Part shown: one piece after another, positions 43,364 through 52,754 of the stretch | Position numbering within the stretch: the stretch's first letter is position 1 | How the letters are laid out: each line of letters opens with the position of its first letter | Assembly: GCA_026225415.1 (NCBI GenBank) | Contig: JAMFSS010000003.1 | Coordinates: forward strand, 62,001 to 126,000 | Source: Alphaproteobacteria bacterium | GTDB lineage: Bacteria; Pseudomonadota; Alphaproteobacteria; UBA9219 | Length of the DNA stretch: 64,000 bases | Direction: 5' to 3' | Made by a program: the position numbers and the translations under genes | The notes under the pieces: generated by a model | Seen by the model: the letters and a program-made list of their open reading frames with translations, nothing else | What the model was told of the DNA's origin: nothing | Databases searched by the model: none

Positions 43364-43828
43364 TTAAGACCGGAGAGTCTTTGCCAAACGGTCGAGGATA
43401 GCATTGACCAGACCGGGTTCCTTGGCATCGAAAAACCCATGTGTCACATCGATATAGTCATTAACGATGATACCCGGGGCAACATCGCCGCGATGCAGCA
43501 GTTCATAAGCGCCGGCGCGCAAAATAGCACGCAGCAGGGGTTCCAAACGGTCGGCAGACAGGCGCTCGCTCATGGCGCCCTTAATCATCGTGTCGATGCT
43601 TTCCAGATTATCGCTGACACCCGCCACGATCTGGCCGAACATATCGACATCAACCGCAATCGTGGTTTCTTCTTCTTGCAATAAAACGGTGGGGTCGTCG
43701 CGGAAACGTTTGATAAGTTCGGATGCGGGTTCGGGCATCAAGGCAAGCTGATAAAGCCCTTGCACAGCGGCCAAGCGCGCGAGGCGGCGCATATTATTGT
43801 CCGATGTTTTTTCTTTGGCTTGTTCCAT
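43364..43828 (-). CDS. nusB: Transcription antitermination factor NusB
   Basis: A 154-residue NusB: ARLAAVQGLYQLAL at the start, then MLR-type helices, LLRAILRAGAYELLHRGDVA and VIVNDYIDVTHGFFDAKEPG near the end. With NusE it binds boxA RNA in rRNA antitermination. It lies 19 bp after ribH, the common alphaproteobacterial order ribBA-ribH-nusB. Confidence 0.95.
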   Translation of the reverse strand: MEQAKEKTSDNNMRRLARLAAVQGLYQLALMPEPASELIKRFRDDPTVLLQEEETTIAVDVDMFGQIVAGVSDNLESIDTMIKGAMSERLSADRLEPLLRAILRAGAYELLHRGDVAPGIIVNDYIDVTHGFFDAKEPGLVNAILDRLAKTLRS

Positions 43829-43847
43829 TTAAAATAAATCCTAATTC

Positions 43848-44363
43848 TTATTTGGCCGTCCAACGCCGTTTGGGCGACAGGCGCAGCTGATGTTTAATTT
43901 CTACCATACGCAAACAGGCTTCTGCCGCTTCGCGCCCGCGGTTCAGGCGGGCAGGGTCGGCCCGTTCTTCGGCCTGTTCTATCGTGTTGCATGTTAAAAT
44001 ACCATTGCCGATTGCCAGCGCATGGGTGATAGCCAGATTTTGCAAACCGCGCGCGCTTTCCATGCCGACGATTTCGTCATGCATGGTGCCACCTTTGATA
44101 ACGCAACCCAGCGCCACATACCCTTCGGCGCGGCGGCGTGTCGGATCAAATTCCATTGATTTGATGATAAAGGCAATGGCCGCCGGAATTTCCAAAGCCC
44201 CCGGCACATTGATGATTTCATGCGTGGCCTGAACTTCGTTCAAAGCCTGCATAACGCCCGCCAATTGTTTTTCGGCAATGGCGTTATAAAAACGCGCCTC
44301 GATAATGATGATGTGCGGCGGCGCTTCAAAATGAAATGTGGCGGGCGGGCGTTGCGATTCCAT
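43848..44363 (-). CDS. ribH: 6,7-dimethyl-8-ribityllumazine synthase
   Basis: A 171-residue lumazine synthase: IIIEARFYNAIAEKQLAGVM, VPGALEIPAAIAFI, YVALGCVIKGGTMHDEIV and IGNGILTCNTIEQAEERAD are the family landmarks, with the catalytic His in TMHDE. It joins DHBP with the pyrimidine precursor in riboflavin synthesis. It starts 3 bp after ribBA. Confidence 0.96.
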   Translation of the reverse strand: MESQRPPATFHFEAPPHIIIIEARFYNAIAEKQLAGVMQALNEVQATHEIINVPGALEIPAAIAFIIKSMEFDPTRRRAEGYVALGCVIKGGTMHDEIVGMESARGLQNLAITHALAIGNGILTCNTIEQAEERADPARLNRGREAAEACLRMVEIKHQLRLSPKRRWTAK

Positions 44364-44366
44364 GGT

Positions 44367-45488
44367 CTAGCCTTTCAACGCGCGTTGTTCGGCGATGTGC
44401 AATCCATAACCATCCAACCCGACAATCACGCGTTGCGAATTGGACAGCAGCACCATATCGCGGATGTTCAAATCGATCAGGATTTGTGCGCCGACACCAT
44501 AGTCACGCAATAAATCTTTGGGTGATGCTTCTTGCTGCGCCGCCAGTTTTTCCGACAGGCTGGAAGGTTTCGCTTCGCGCAACAAAACAATTACGCCGCG
44601 TCCGGCCTCGCCAATCATACGCATGGCGGTTTGCAATTCGCCGCCATGACTGCGGCTGCGGTCGCCCAAAACATCTTCCAACACATTCAACGCATGCATG
44701 CGAACAAGAACGGGCTCTTTACCCGTAATGTCGCCTTTCACAAGCGCGATATGTTCCGCGCCTGATAATTTGTTGGTGTAGATATGCATGGTGAAATCGC
44801 CGCCATGCAGGCTGGTGAAATTTTGCGTCAGGGTGCGCGTCACAAGGGTTTCGGTGCGGCGACGGTGGCCGATCAAATCTGCGATCGTGCCGATTTTCAT
44901 CCCGTGGAATTGCGCAAATTTTACCAAATCCGGCATGCGCGCCATGCTGCCATCATCATTCATAATTTCGCAAATAACACCGGCGGGATTTAATCCGGCC
45001 AGACGCGCGATATCCACCGCGGCTTCGGTATGGCCGATACGTTCCAACACGCCGCCCGATTGCGCCAACAACGGAAACACATGGCCGGGTGTGGTGATAT
45101 GCTGCGCGTTGCTGTTGGGCGAAATGGCGGTTTGGATGGTGTGGGCGCGGTCGGCGGCAGAAATGCCCGTTGTCACGCCTTCGCGCGCTTCGATGGAAAC
45201 GGTGAAGGCCGTTTGAAAACGTGTGCCGTTTTGCTGGCTCATCATCGGAATACCCAGACGGTTGATTTGGCTGCCTTCCATCGCCAGACAGATTAACCCG
45301 CGGCCATATTTGGCCATAAAATTAATCGCTTCGGGCGTGGCGAATTGCGCGGGGATAACCAGATCGCCTTCGTTTTCACGGTCTTCATCATCGGCCAGAA
45401 TGAACATGCGGCCTTGCTGCGCCTCGGCGATAATTTCGTCGGGCGTCGAGATAAAGCGTTGGTCATCATGGGCAAGGCGTATGGACAT
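44367..45488 (-). CDS. ribBA: RibBA with degenerate GTP cyclohydrolase II domain
   Basis: A 373-residue protein. The N-terminal ~205 residues are 3,4-dihydroxy-2-butanone-4-phosphate synthase (DDEDRENEGDLVIPAQFA, MAKYGRGLICLAM, HTIQTAISPNSNAQHITTPG). The C-terminal part has the GTP cyclohydrolase II outline but reads RMHALNVLEDVLGDRSRSHG where active enzymes have three zinc-binding cysteines. The second activity is therefore probably lost, as in other alphaproteobacterial RibBA proteins, and a separate RibA is expected elsewhere. No FMN riboswitch is visible upstream. Confidence 0.93.
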   Translation of the reverse strand: MSIRLAHDDQRFISTPDEIIAEAQQGRMFILADDEDRENEGDLVIPAQFATPEAINFMAKYGRGLICLAMEGSQINRLGIPMMSQQNGTRFQTAFTVSIEAREGVTTGISAADRAHTIQTAISPNSNAQHITTPGHVFPLLAQSGGVLERIGHTEAAVDIARLAGLNPAGVICEIMNDDGSMARMPDLVKFAQFHGMKIGTIADLIGHRRRTETLVTRTLTQNFTSLHGGDFTMHIYTNKLSGAEHIALVKGDITGKEPVLVRMHALNVLEDVLGDRSRSHGGELQTAMRMIGEAGRGVIVLLREAKPSSLSEKLAAQQEASPKDLLRDYGVGAQILIDLNIRDMVLLSNSQRVIVGLDGYGLHIAEQRALKG

Positions 45489-45596
45489 ACGCGGCGTTAT
45501 AGCGTGGTTTTTTGCGGTTTAGAAATGAATTTGACAGATTTTATAGTGAATTGTAGCATTCTAGCGATATTATTAACCTTATTAAGGACATCCATT

Positions 45597-46115
45597 ATGT
45601 TTAATGAAGAAACAACAACTCAGCCAATAGATATTTTAAATCGCATGATCGAAATAGGCCGCTTCAATGTGAGCGATCTTGATGGCAAAAAACTCATCCC
45701 CTCTAATGTTTATTGTCATGATGCAAGCATCTTAAACGACGAATTTTATCTCGCAGGTAGCGAAGTGACAGCACAATTAATAAGTATTGGTGGGATGGTG
45801 CAGCTAGAAGAAGGTATTGTACGTGAGGATGTATTTGATTTGAACGAAGTGGAATTAAGTGAACCTTTCTCATCTGTCCCAAACCTTCCTAGCAAATTGG
45901 TGCTTCGTAAACAGGATGACGCTGTGTTGGGTGTTGTATTTGCCATTGACAATATAACCGCTTACTTGGTTCCAATGTCAAATTGGACGAGCCGCTCACA
46001 GCAAGGATTTATTGAAAGAAATCCAGATCATGCGTCTAACCCAAACCACCCTGCTCTTCATTATGGGAGGTCTGGTGTTGGTAAGGATGCTGTCCACACT
46101 TACGATTTTAAATAA
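45597..46115 (+). CDS. Hypothetical protein, AT-rich
   Basis: A 172-residue soluble protein of no recognised family. AAGGA lies upstream of the ATG at 45597. It is acidic at first ([20 protein letters not shown]), then a beta-rich central part ([20 protein letters not shown]) and a His-containing tail ([16 protein letters not shown]). Base composition is more AT-rich than the flanking ribBA and argH, suggesting acquisition. Its last 16 bp overlap the convergent argH. Confidence 0.6.
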   Translation: MFNEETTTQPIDILNRMIEIGRFNVSDLDGKKLIPSNVYCHDASILNDEFYLAGSEVTAQLISIGGMVQLEEGIVREDVFDLNEVELSEPFSSVPNLPSKLVLRKQDDAVLGVVFAIDNITAYLVPMSNWTSRSQQGFIERNPDHASNPNHPALHYGRSGVGKDAVHTYDFK

Positions 46116-47524
46116 GTTTTCCGCGCTTGTTTTGTCGCTACTTTAACCATACCGGGCGCAGTACCGCCTAAGCTTTTGCGGCTATTAACCGCGCTGTCGG
46201 GCGACAAAACGCCAAAGACGTCCTTGGTGATGCGTTTATCGACGCTTTGCATATCGCGTAAACTCAACTCATCCAACCGGCATGATTTCTGCTCGGCCAA
46301 AAGTACGGCTTTACCCGTAATATGATGCGCATCGCGGAACGGGATATTGGCGGCACGTACCAGCCAATCGGCCAGATCGGTTGCGGTGATGAAGCCATGT
46401 TTCAACGCTTCTTCCAAAGCCACCGGTTGCGGCTGCATATCGCGCACCATCCCCGCCATTGCGGCAATCGACAAACGCAACGTGTCTGCCGCGTCGAACA
46501 CTTGTTCCTTATCTTCCTGCATATCCTTGGCATAAGCCAAGGGCAGCCCCTTCATAATAACCGTCAAAGCAGTGAAAGCGCCCAACAATCGTCCGACCTT
46601 GGCACGAACCAATTCCGCCGCATCGGGGTTGCGCTTTTGCGGCATGATCGAACTGCCGGTGGTGAAAGCTTCGGACAGTTTGATGAAACCGAAAGACGGC
46701 GAAACCCAAATCGTGATTTCTTCGGCCAACCGCGACAGATGCGTGCCCAAAATGGTCGCCGCCGCCAGAAATTCCAGCGCAAAATCGCGGGCAGATACCG
46801 CGTCCAACGAATTCGCCATTGGTTTTACGAAACCCAATTCCTTGGCTACACGATGACGGTCGATGGGAAACGATGTTCCGGCCAACGCCGCAGCCCCCAG
46901 CGGCATTTCATTGGCGCGGTTACGCGCATCAACCAAACGCGCGCGGTCGCGGCCTATCATTTCAACATAGGCCAGCAAATGATGACCGAATGTAATGGGT
47001 TGTGCCGGTTGCAAATGCGTAAAACCGGGCATGGTCAGGCTGGCATGCTGTTCGGCCTTGTCAATCAAGGCGCTTTGCAGATCACGCAATCCAACATCCA
47101 ACGCGTCCAATTCATCGCGCAGCCAAAGCCGAAAATCAGTCGCGACCTGATCATTACGCGAACGGGCGGTATGCAAACGGCCTGCGGCCTCGCCAATTTT
47201 CTCGCGCAACCGCGCTTCGATATTCATATGAACATCTTCCAACGCTTTGGAAAACTGAAATGTGCCGCTTTCAATCTCGCGCAAAATCTCACGCAATCCT
47301 TTGGCAATCGCCTTGCCATCTTTCGCGCTCAGAATGCCCTGGGCGGCCAGCATTGCGGCATGCGCCTGTGATGCGCGGATATCCTGGGCATAAAGTCGCT
47401 TATCGATATCAACCGAAGCGTTGATTTCCGCCATAATCGCCGCGGGTCCGGCGGCATAATGGCCACCCCACATAGGGTTAGCCGAAGGAGCGGTTTTAGG
47501 GGCGGGTTGTTTCTTTTTTGCCAT
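46100..47524 (-). CDS. argH: Argininosuccinate lyase
   Basis: A 474-residue lyase: [20 protein letters not shown] at the start, [40 protein letters not shown] and the fumarase-superfamily signature [15 protein letters not shown]. It splits argininosuccinate to arginine and fumarate. The ~15-residue Lys/Pro-rich lead is longer than usual. It is divergent from an RND adaptor gene with 112 bp between. Confidence 0.96.
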   Translation of the reverse strand: MAKKKQPAPKTAPSANPMWGGHYAAGPAAIMAEINASVDIDKRLYAQDIRASQAHAAMLAAQGILSAKDGKAIAKGLREILREIESGTFQFSKALEDVHMNIEARLREKIGEAAGRLHTARSRNDQVATDFRLWLRDELDALDVGLRDLQSALIDKAEQHASLTMPGFTHLQPAQPITFGHHLLAYVEMIGRDRARLVDARNRANEMPLGAAALAGTSFPIDRHRVAKELGFVKPMANSLDAVSARDFALEFLAAATILGTHLSRLAEEITIWVSPSFGFIKLSEAFTTGSSIMPQKRNPDAAELVRAKVGRLLGAFTALTVIMKGLPLAYAKDMQEDKEQVFDAADTLRLSIAAMAGMVRDMQPQPVALEEALKHGFITATDLADWLVRAANIPFRDAHHITGKAVLLAEQKSCRLDELSLRDMQSVDKRITKDVFGVLSPDSAVNSRKSLGGTAPGMVKVATKQARKTYLKS

Positions 47525-47636
47525 TGTCTTGATCCTTATTCATACGAAGGGACTAAATAACACAGAAATGCCTAATTTACGAAATAGGTATCTATCTGTA
47601 TTCTGTCTTTCTTCCTCATCCCCAATTTGGTGATTT

Positions 47637-48890
47637 ATGGATAATTCTGCCCCCGTCGCCCGCGCCCCCAAACATAAACGCAAATGGCCAAAAGTGGTTT
47701 TGGGCGTCGTGGTGCTTGCGGCCATAGGGGGCGGCGTTTATTGGGCCTATATAGGGTCGGACGCCAAACCTAATAAACGTAATGACAAAGTGCCGGTGTC
47801 GCTGGTGACGATCGGCAAGGGCGATATTGATATCATTGATCGCGGGTTGGGCAGTGTGACGCCCTTGGCCGATGTAACGGTACGCACGCAAATAGCGGGA
47901 CAGATTCAGGAAATCGCTTTTCAGGAAGGCCAGATCGTTCAAAAAGGCGATTTTCTGGCGCAAATCGATCCGCGCCCCTATCAGATGGCACTGGAACAAG
48001 CATCCGGTACATTGCAACGCGATCAAGCTTTGTTGAAGGAAGCTCAGATCGATCTGACGCGTTATCAAAAACTGGTGGCACAGGATTCGATTTCCAAGCA
48101 ACAGCTCGACACGCAAAACTCGCTGGTCGCGCAATATCAGGGTACCGTCGAAACGGATCAGGGGCAGGTTGATGCCGCCAAACTGAATATTGATTATTGC
48201 CATATCACCGCGCCCGTCGGTGGCCGCGTGGGTTTGCGGCAGGTGGATATCGGCAATTATGCGCAAACATCCGACACCAACGGCATTGTGGCGTTGACGC
48301 AACTTGACCCCATTTCTGTGGTGTTCACCTTACCCGAAGATAATCTTCCCGCTGTGATGAAAAAATTATCGGCGGGCACCGTGCTGGATGTTGCCGCCTA
48401 TGACCGCGATGACAAAACAAAATTGTCCGATGGCAAATTGACCGCCGTTGATAATGAAATCAATGTATCGACGGGAACGGTTAAATTGCGCGCGCAATTC
48501 GATAACCCCACGGCACAGTTGTTCCCCAATCAGTTCGTCAACGCGCATATCACGGTCGATACCGTCCATGATGCGGTGGTGGCGCCACAGGCCGCCATTC
48601 TGCGCGGTGCGCCCGGCACGTTCGTTTATCTGGCCAATGATGACCAAACGGTTTCGGTGCGCGTTGTGAAATTGGGCGCGTCACAGGATGACCGGGTGGA
48701 AATTCTGGATGGATTAAAAGAAGGCGACAAGGTTGTGACCGACGGCACCGATAAATTGCGCGATGGCGCAAAATTCACCTTGCCGGATTCTGGGGCTGAC
48801 CCCGCGTCTGATAAAACCACGCCCGCTTCCGGTGATAAACCCGCCGCAGATGATAGCGGTAAAAAACACCACAAAAACAGCGGCACCTAA
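47637..48890 (+). CDS. RND efflux periplasmic adaptor (MdtA/AcrA-like)
   Basis: A 417-residue membrane fusion protein: cytosolic lead, one membrane helix (VVLGVVVLAAIGGGVYWAYI), then the barrel-sandwich (VTVRTQIAGQIQEIAFQEGQ, FLAQIDPRPYQMALEQA), an alpha hairpin, and YCHITAPVGGRVGLRQVDIG. The C-terminal ~35 residues are a Lys/Asp-rich disordered tail. It normally bridges an RND pump to TolC; the pump gene is not in the window, as a nuclease gene follows 2 bp after. Confidence 0.92.
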   Translation: MDNSAPVARAPKHKRKWPKVVLGVVVLAAIGGGVYWAYIGSDAKPNKRNDKVPVSLVTIGKGDIDIIDRGLGSVTPLADVTVRTQIAGQIQEIAFQEGQIVQKGDFLAQIDPRPYQMALEQASGTLQRDQALLKEAQIDLTRYQKLVAQDSISKQQLDTQNSLVAQYQGTVETDQGQVDAAKLNIDYCHITAPVGGRVGLRQVDIGNYAQTSDTNGIVALTQLDPISVVFTLPEDNLPAVMKKLSAGTVLDVAAYDRDDKTKLSDGKLTAVDNEINVSTGTVKLRAQFDNPTAQLFPNQFVNAHITVDTVHDAVVAPQAAILRGAPGTFVYLANDDQTVSVRVVKLGASQDDRVEILDGLKEGDKVVTDGTDKLRDGAKFTLPDSGADPASDKTTPASGDKPAADDSGKKHHKNSGT

Positions 48891-48892
48891 TA

Positions 48893-49621
48893 GTGCGGTG
48901 GTTGGTCGCGTTTGTTTTTTTGCTCTGCGCGCTTCCTGCCTTTGCCGCCCCCGCCTTCGCTGAGAGTTTGGTTGTTACGGCAGATCACGCTGTCTCTGGC
49001 GATGAAATCGCCTTGCGTGATGGGCGTGTGCTGCGTCTGGCGGGCATTAAATCTTTCACACCTGATGCACAGGAATTTTTACAATCCCATCTGGCGGGGC
49101 GCGATCTGGTGCTGCAAAATCCGGTGATCGACCGTTATGGCCGTGTTTTCGCCGTCGCGATTATTATGGGCGAAACGCAAAATATCGAACAGGACATGTT
49201 GCAACAAGGGTTGGCATTTGTTTATCTGGCATCTGGTGACGATGCGCATCTGGATAGCTGGATGATGGCCGAACTTGCGGCGCGTATGGCGGGGCGTGGC
49301 GCATGGCCGCAACATGCGGATATCGCGTCGGATGACGCCGAAAAAAACGCCGACACACTTTATGGGTCTTACGTGTTTGTGTCGGGCGTGGTCACAAAGG
49401 CCGAACGGGTGAAAAATAAAGTGTATCTTGATTTCGGTGCCGATTGGCGCACCGATTTCACGATTGCAATTGCCGCGCATGATCTGCGCGCTTTCCGGGA
49501 TGCCAACAAAGATCCTTTGGATATGGGCGGCAAGCGTGTGCGCGTACGTGGTTGGGTCAAACGTGATTTTGGGCCGATGATAACGGCGACGGATCCCCGT
49601 CAGGTTGAAATCATCCCCTAA
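48893..49621 (+). CDS. Exported thermonuclease-like (SNase-fold) protein
   Basis: A 242-residue protein with a signal peptide (RWLVAFVFLLCALPAFAAPA). An SNase-like OB domain follows (LRLAGIKSFTPDAQEFLQSH, PVIDRYGRVFAVAII, MLQQGLAFVYL), then a second OB-like part (GSYVFVSGVVTKAERVKNKV, RVRGWVKRDFGPMI). The full set of nuclease Arg/Asp/Glu catalytic residues is not evident, so activity is uncertain. It starts with GTG 2 bp after the RND adaptor. Confidence 0.82.
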   Translation: MRWLVAFVFLLCALPAFAAPAFAESLVVTADHAVSGDEIALRDGRVLRLAGIKSFTPDAQEFLQSHLAGRDLVLQNPVIDRYGRVFAVAIIMGETQNIEQDMLQQGLAFVYLASGDDAHLDSWMMAELAARMAGRGAWPQHADIASDDAEKNADTLYGSYVFVSGVVTKAERVKNKVYLDFGADWRTDFTIAIAAHDLRAFRDANKDPLDMGGKRVRVRGWVKRDFGPMITATDPRQVEIIP

Positions 49622-50187
49622 ATCGTTTCGCTTTCATAAATCTTACGCAATGTCGTAAAAGCCTGATTGATGCTTTTGAATTTTTCTTCGTTTTCGGCAT
49701 CGCCATTATTCAAATCGGGATGATGTTTTTTGACCAACACGCGATATTGCGTTTTGATTTGCGCGAATGTCACGGGCGCGGTCATTTCCAATACGGCCAA
49801 TGATTCGCGTTCTGCAACCGGCATCGGCGATGTTTGCGGTTTGGCGAATTCCGGCGGCACCTCGTCGCCAAAAATTTCGCGCATTGCCTTGTCACGCAAG
49901 GCGCGTTCCGCCGCCCCCCATTGCCCCAAAGGCCAGGATGGCCGTTCCCAAACGGTGGCATCTCGCGTATAATTTTCTACCTCCCCGGGCGAAAGGCCCG
50001 AGAAGAAATCCCACGCCTTGTTGTAATCACGCACATGATCGAGACAGAAGAAATAATATTGATTAAGATGGTCACGGCTTTTAGGGGCGCGATAATCGCC
50101 TTTCTCACCGCATGCAGGATGGTCGCACTGCCGTACTTTGACGGGGCGGTCAGAGGTCTCGAAATAAGTGTCAGAAAATGTTCGCAT
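49618..50187 (-). CDS. DnaJ-domain protein
   Basis: A 189-residue protein with an N-terminal region containing CDHPACGEKG and a C-terminal J domain: KTQYRVLVKKHHPDLNNGDA holds an HPD motif. The typical alphaproteobacterial form of this protein lies divergent to bolA, as here. It is likely a co-chaperone for DnaK or HscA. The ATG at 50187 is chosen over one six codons upstream. Its stop overlaps the nuclease gene by 4 bp. Confidence 0.88.
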   Translation of the reverse strand: MRTFSDTYFETSDRPVKVRQCDHPACGEKGDYRAPKSRDHLNQYYFFCLDHVRDYNKAWDFFSGLSPGEVENYTRDATVWERPSWPLGQWGAAERALRDKAMREIFGDEVPPEFAKPQTSPMPVAERESLAVLEMTAPVTFAQIKTQYRVLVKKHHPDLNNGDAENEEKFKSINQAFTTLRKIYESETI

Positions 50188-50219
50188 AGCTTCCCAGTAT
50201 ATCATAAAGGAACCGAATA

Positions 50220-50498
50220 ATGGAAAATTTTGCAGAAAAGAGGGCAGCGCGGATGCACGGGTTATTGACCGCGGCTTTTGCGCCTATGCTTTTGGAAATA
50301 GAGGATGAATCGGCCAAACATGCCGGCCATGCCGGGCACCGCGCCGCTGGCGAAACCCATTATAAGGTAAAGATTACCAGCGCGGCTTTCGCGGGGTTAA
50401 ACAAGGTCGCGCAACATCGCGCTGTCTATGTGGCGCTGGCGCCTGAAATGGGTGAAGGCGGGATTCACGCGCTGGCGTTGGAAACGTCGGCGACTTAA
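50220..50498 (+). CDS. bolA: BolA family protein
   Basis: A 92-residue BolA-like protein: LLEIEDESAKHAGHAGH, THYKVKITSAAFAGLNKVAQ and the C-terminal IHALALETSAT with the conserved His. BolA proteins bind monothiol glutaredoxins and [2Fe-2S] clusters and influence morphology. AAGGA lies upstream of the ATG. It is divergent from the DnaJ gene and converges on mutT across a block of palindromes. Confidence 0.92.
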   Translation: MENFAEKRAARMHGLLTAAFAPMLLEIEDESAKHAGHAGHRAAGETHYKVKITSAAFAGLNKVAQHRAVYVALAPEMGEGGIHALALETSAT

Positions 50499-50553
50499 AC
50501 CTACTTACAATTTTGTTATGTAAGAAAATCGCTGCCGCAATCCAGGTGGTGTT

Positions 50554-50634
50554 CCCCGCCCCTTGCGGGCGGGGTTAGGGGCGGGGTGCATAAAATATCT
50601 TTAGATATTTTATGCTTTGTGCCATTGGCACAAA
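50554..50634. repeat. Three back-to-back palindromes between bolA and mutT
   Basis: CCCCGCCC/GGGCGGGG (50554-50574), GCATAAAATATC/GATATTTTATGC (50588-50615) and TTTGTGCC/GGCACAAA (50616-50634) are perfect inverted repeats with loops of 3-5 bases. They lie between converging genes and may act as a bidirectional terminator; the middle 12-bp arms are unusually long. Confidence 0.9.
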
Positions 50635-50651
50635 AGATTACAGGTGAGCTC

Positions 50652-51092
50652 TTAAATAAGCTCAAACAAAATCGGCAACACCACATCATCCGCCGGCGGC
50701 ATTTTGTAATTGCGCCATTCGTGCTTGGTCGCCCAGGCCAATGTTTGACCCTCGCGCGGTTGCGGCGTGCCCTGCCAAACGCGACAAGCATAAAGCGGCA
50801 TCAGCAAATGAAAATCGGGATAGGCATAGGAAGCAAAGGTAAGCGGTTGCAAGCAACCCACCGATGTTTCGATGCCCAACTCTTCGCGCAATTCGCGTAC
50901 CAAGGCGACTTCCGGCACTTCGCCCGCATCGACCTTGCCGCCCGGAAATTCCCACAAGCCCGCCATGTTTTTCCCCGCCGGACGTTGCGCCAGCAACACG
51001 CGGTTTTGGTCATCGATCAATAAAGCGGCCGCCACCAAAACCATGCGGCGGTTGGCATCAAGGGGTGGCATTGTCACATCGATACAGCTCAT
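50652..51092 (-). CDS. mutT: MutT-type 8-oxo-dGTP diphosphatase
   Basis: A 146-residue Nudix hydrolase: the Nudix box reads GGKVDAGEVPEVALVRELRE followed by ELGIE, and LLAQRPAGKNMAGLWEFPGG is the typical MutT lead. It sanitises oxidised guanine nucleotides. It is last in a three-gene leftward unit (DUF6489-like, GNAT, mutT) joined by ATGA overlaps. Confidence 0.93.
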   Translation of the reverse strand: MSCIDVTMPPLDANRRMVLVAAALLIDDQNRVLLAQRPAGKNMAGLWEFPGGKVDAGEVPEVALVRELREELGIETSVGCLQPLTFASYAYPDFHLLMPLYACRVWQGTPQPREGQTLAWATKHEWRNYKMPPADDVVLPILFELI

Positions 51093-51649
51093 GCGGTTTT
51101 TCCTTGTTCATAATCTTCACGCGTCAACAACCAGCGGAAAATACTTTCCTCGCCGCGCAACGCGCTATATTCCCGCGCCTTTTCGCCCAGATTACGCAAA
51201 CCGATTTTCGCCAATATTTTTTGCGAGGCATGGTTGGTGGTGGATGTGGTGGCGCCAATGCTGCGCGTCGTATGCCGCGCAAAACCTATATCCAACGCGG
51301 GTTTCGCGGCCTCGCTCATCAAACCGCGCCCCCAGAAATTCTTGGCCAGCCAATAACCGATTTCAATTTCCCCAGGCTGAAAGGTCGCACTTCGCGGCGC
51401 ATGCAGCCCTATGCCACCAATTAATAAATTATCGGTTTTAAGCGCCAGCGCAAAAAATTCCGGCATGTCTGTGTGATAAGACTCAACGGTTTCAGCATAA
51501 AATTCTTCGGCATGCTGCATCATATAGGGAAAAGGCACAACCGAAAGCCAACGCACAACATCCCAAACGCCGATCAATTGAACCAGGCGCGGTAATTCAT
51601 CGCGTTCCAGTTTGCGTAAAAACAATCGCTCAGTTTCGGCGAAGATCAT
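51089..51649 (-). CDS. GNAT acetyltransferase, RimJ/RimL-like
   Basis: A 186-residue N-acetyltransferase: TERLFLRKLERDELPRLVQL at the start, IGGIGLHAPRSATFQPGEIE, GYWLAKNFWGRGLMSEAAKP as the acetyl-CoA-binding motif, and NHASQKILAKIGLRNLGEKA. The pattern matches RimJ/RimL-type enzymes acting on protein N-termini or small amines. It is coupled to both neighbours by ATGA. Confidence 0.9.
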   Translation of the reverse strand: MIFAETERLFLRKLERDELPRLVQLIGVWDVVRWLSVVPFPYMMQHAEEFYAETVESYHTDMPEFFALALKTDNLLIGGIGLHAPRSATFQPGEIEIGYWLAKNFWGRGLMSEAAKPALDIGFARHTTRSIGATTSTTNHASQKILAKIGLRNLGEKAREYSALRGEESIFRWLLTREDYEQGKTA

Positions 51650-51942
51650 TTTTTCGCGGCGCGTTCATTCATCGCCTGCATCGTGCCGGTTGTGGCGGTG
51701 GCAATGCCGGTCATGGTTTGTTGAATTTGCGACCAGAACATTTTTTGCGCCTGTTCGACATTCTGCATACCTGCCGGCAACCATGTTTTCATCAGCGATT
51801 CAGGATTCATCGCCTTGATATTGGTGCGAAGCTGGCCTTCCATTTCGGCCATCAGCCTTTCCTGCATCGGCGTGACATCGGGCAGACCGAGGAAAGAACG
51901 CGCTTCCTCGGGGGTGCATTCGATATTAAAAGTGACTTTCAT
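51646..51942 (-). CDS. DUF6489-like small protein
   Basis: A 98-residue protein: MKVTFNIECTPEEARSFLGL, PDVTPMQERLMAEMEGQL and PESLMKTWLPAG resemble the small alphaproteobacterial family annotated as DUF6489, of unknown function. It is probably helical and cytosolic. It heads the leftward unit with the GNAT and mutT genes. Confidence 0.8.
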   Translation of the reverse strand: MKVTFNIECTPEEARSFLGLPDVTPMQERLMAEMEGQLRTNIKAMNPESLMKTWLPAGMQNVEQAQKMFWSQIQQTMTGIATATTGTMQAMNERAAKK

Positions 51943-52049
51943 GGAAAAACCTATTGGTTATTAACAGCAAGACAAGGATACCATTTGGGGGCTAGAAATC
52001 AAAATCGATAATAACTATGCTTCCCTGCTCCTGAAACCCAACCCCCTGA

Positions 52050-52754
52050 ATGCCCATGCCCGATATCAAAATCAAATCCCTCGAAGCCAAAGAATTCGGC
52101 GCCTATTGCGCCCTTCCTGCTTCCGGCCGCGGCGCCGTTATTATCGTTATTCAGGAAATTTTTGGCGTGAACGCCAATCTGCGGAAAATCTGCGATGATT
52201 ACGCGGCGAAAGGCTATATCGCTGTGTGCCCCGATCTTTTCTGGCGTCAACAACCGGGTGTTCAACTGAATGGCCAAACGCCCGAAGATTGGGACCGCGC
52301 GATGGAACTCTATAAAGGGTTCGATACCGAAGCCGGTGTGCGCGATTTGCTTTCGACATTGGCGCATGTCCGCGCGATGCCGGAATGTAATGGCAAGGTT
52401 GGTGCGGTTGGGTATTGCCTGGGCGGCAAGCTGGCTTATTTAATTGCGGCGCGCAGCGATGTGGATGCCGTCGTCAGCTATTACGGCGTCGATCTGGATA
52501 AATATCTGGACGAAGTTTATGATATTCGTATGCCGTTGATTTTGCATATCGCCGCATTGGACAGCCATGTGCCGCCCGATGTGCTTGCGAAAATCACCAA
52601 AGGGACAGGCCGCAATCCCGCCATTACGGTCTATGTTTATGAAGGTGTCGATCACGCTTTTGCCCGTATCAATGGCAAGAATTTCAATCAGGCGGCAGCC
52701 GATCTGGCCAATAGTCGCACACAGGCGTTATTTGCGGAACACCTCAAGACTTAA
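52050..52754 (+). CDS. Dienelactone hydrolase family protein
   Basis: A 234-residue alpha/beta hydrolase. VIVIQEIFGVNANLRKICDD carries the characteristic Glu, GAVGYCLGGKLAYLIA the nucleophile Cys, and VDHAFARINGKNF the His. These define the dienelactone hydrolase group, whose members cleave lactones or esters; the substrate is unknown. The start is one of two close ATGs, neither with a clear ribosome site. Its stop overlaps that of addA by 3 bp. Confidence 0.92.
   Translation: MPMPDIKIKSLEAKEFGAYCALPASGRGAVIIVIQEIFGVNANLRKICDDYAAKGYIAVCPDLFWRQQPGVQLNGQTPEDWDRAMELYKGFDTEAGVRDLLSTLAHVRAMPECNGKVGAVGYCLGGKLAYLIAARSDVDAVVSYYGVDLDKYLDEVYDIRMPLILHIAALDSHVPPDVLAKITKGTGRNPAITVYVYEGVDHAFARINGKNFNQAAADLANSRTQALFAEHLKT

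Noticed and set aside
45489-45596. FMN riboswitch upstream of ribBA
   Set aside because: The 108-bp gap is too short and shows none of the conserved FMN-element segments.
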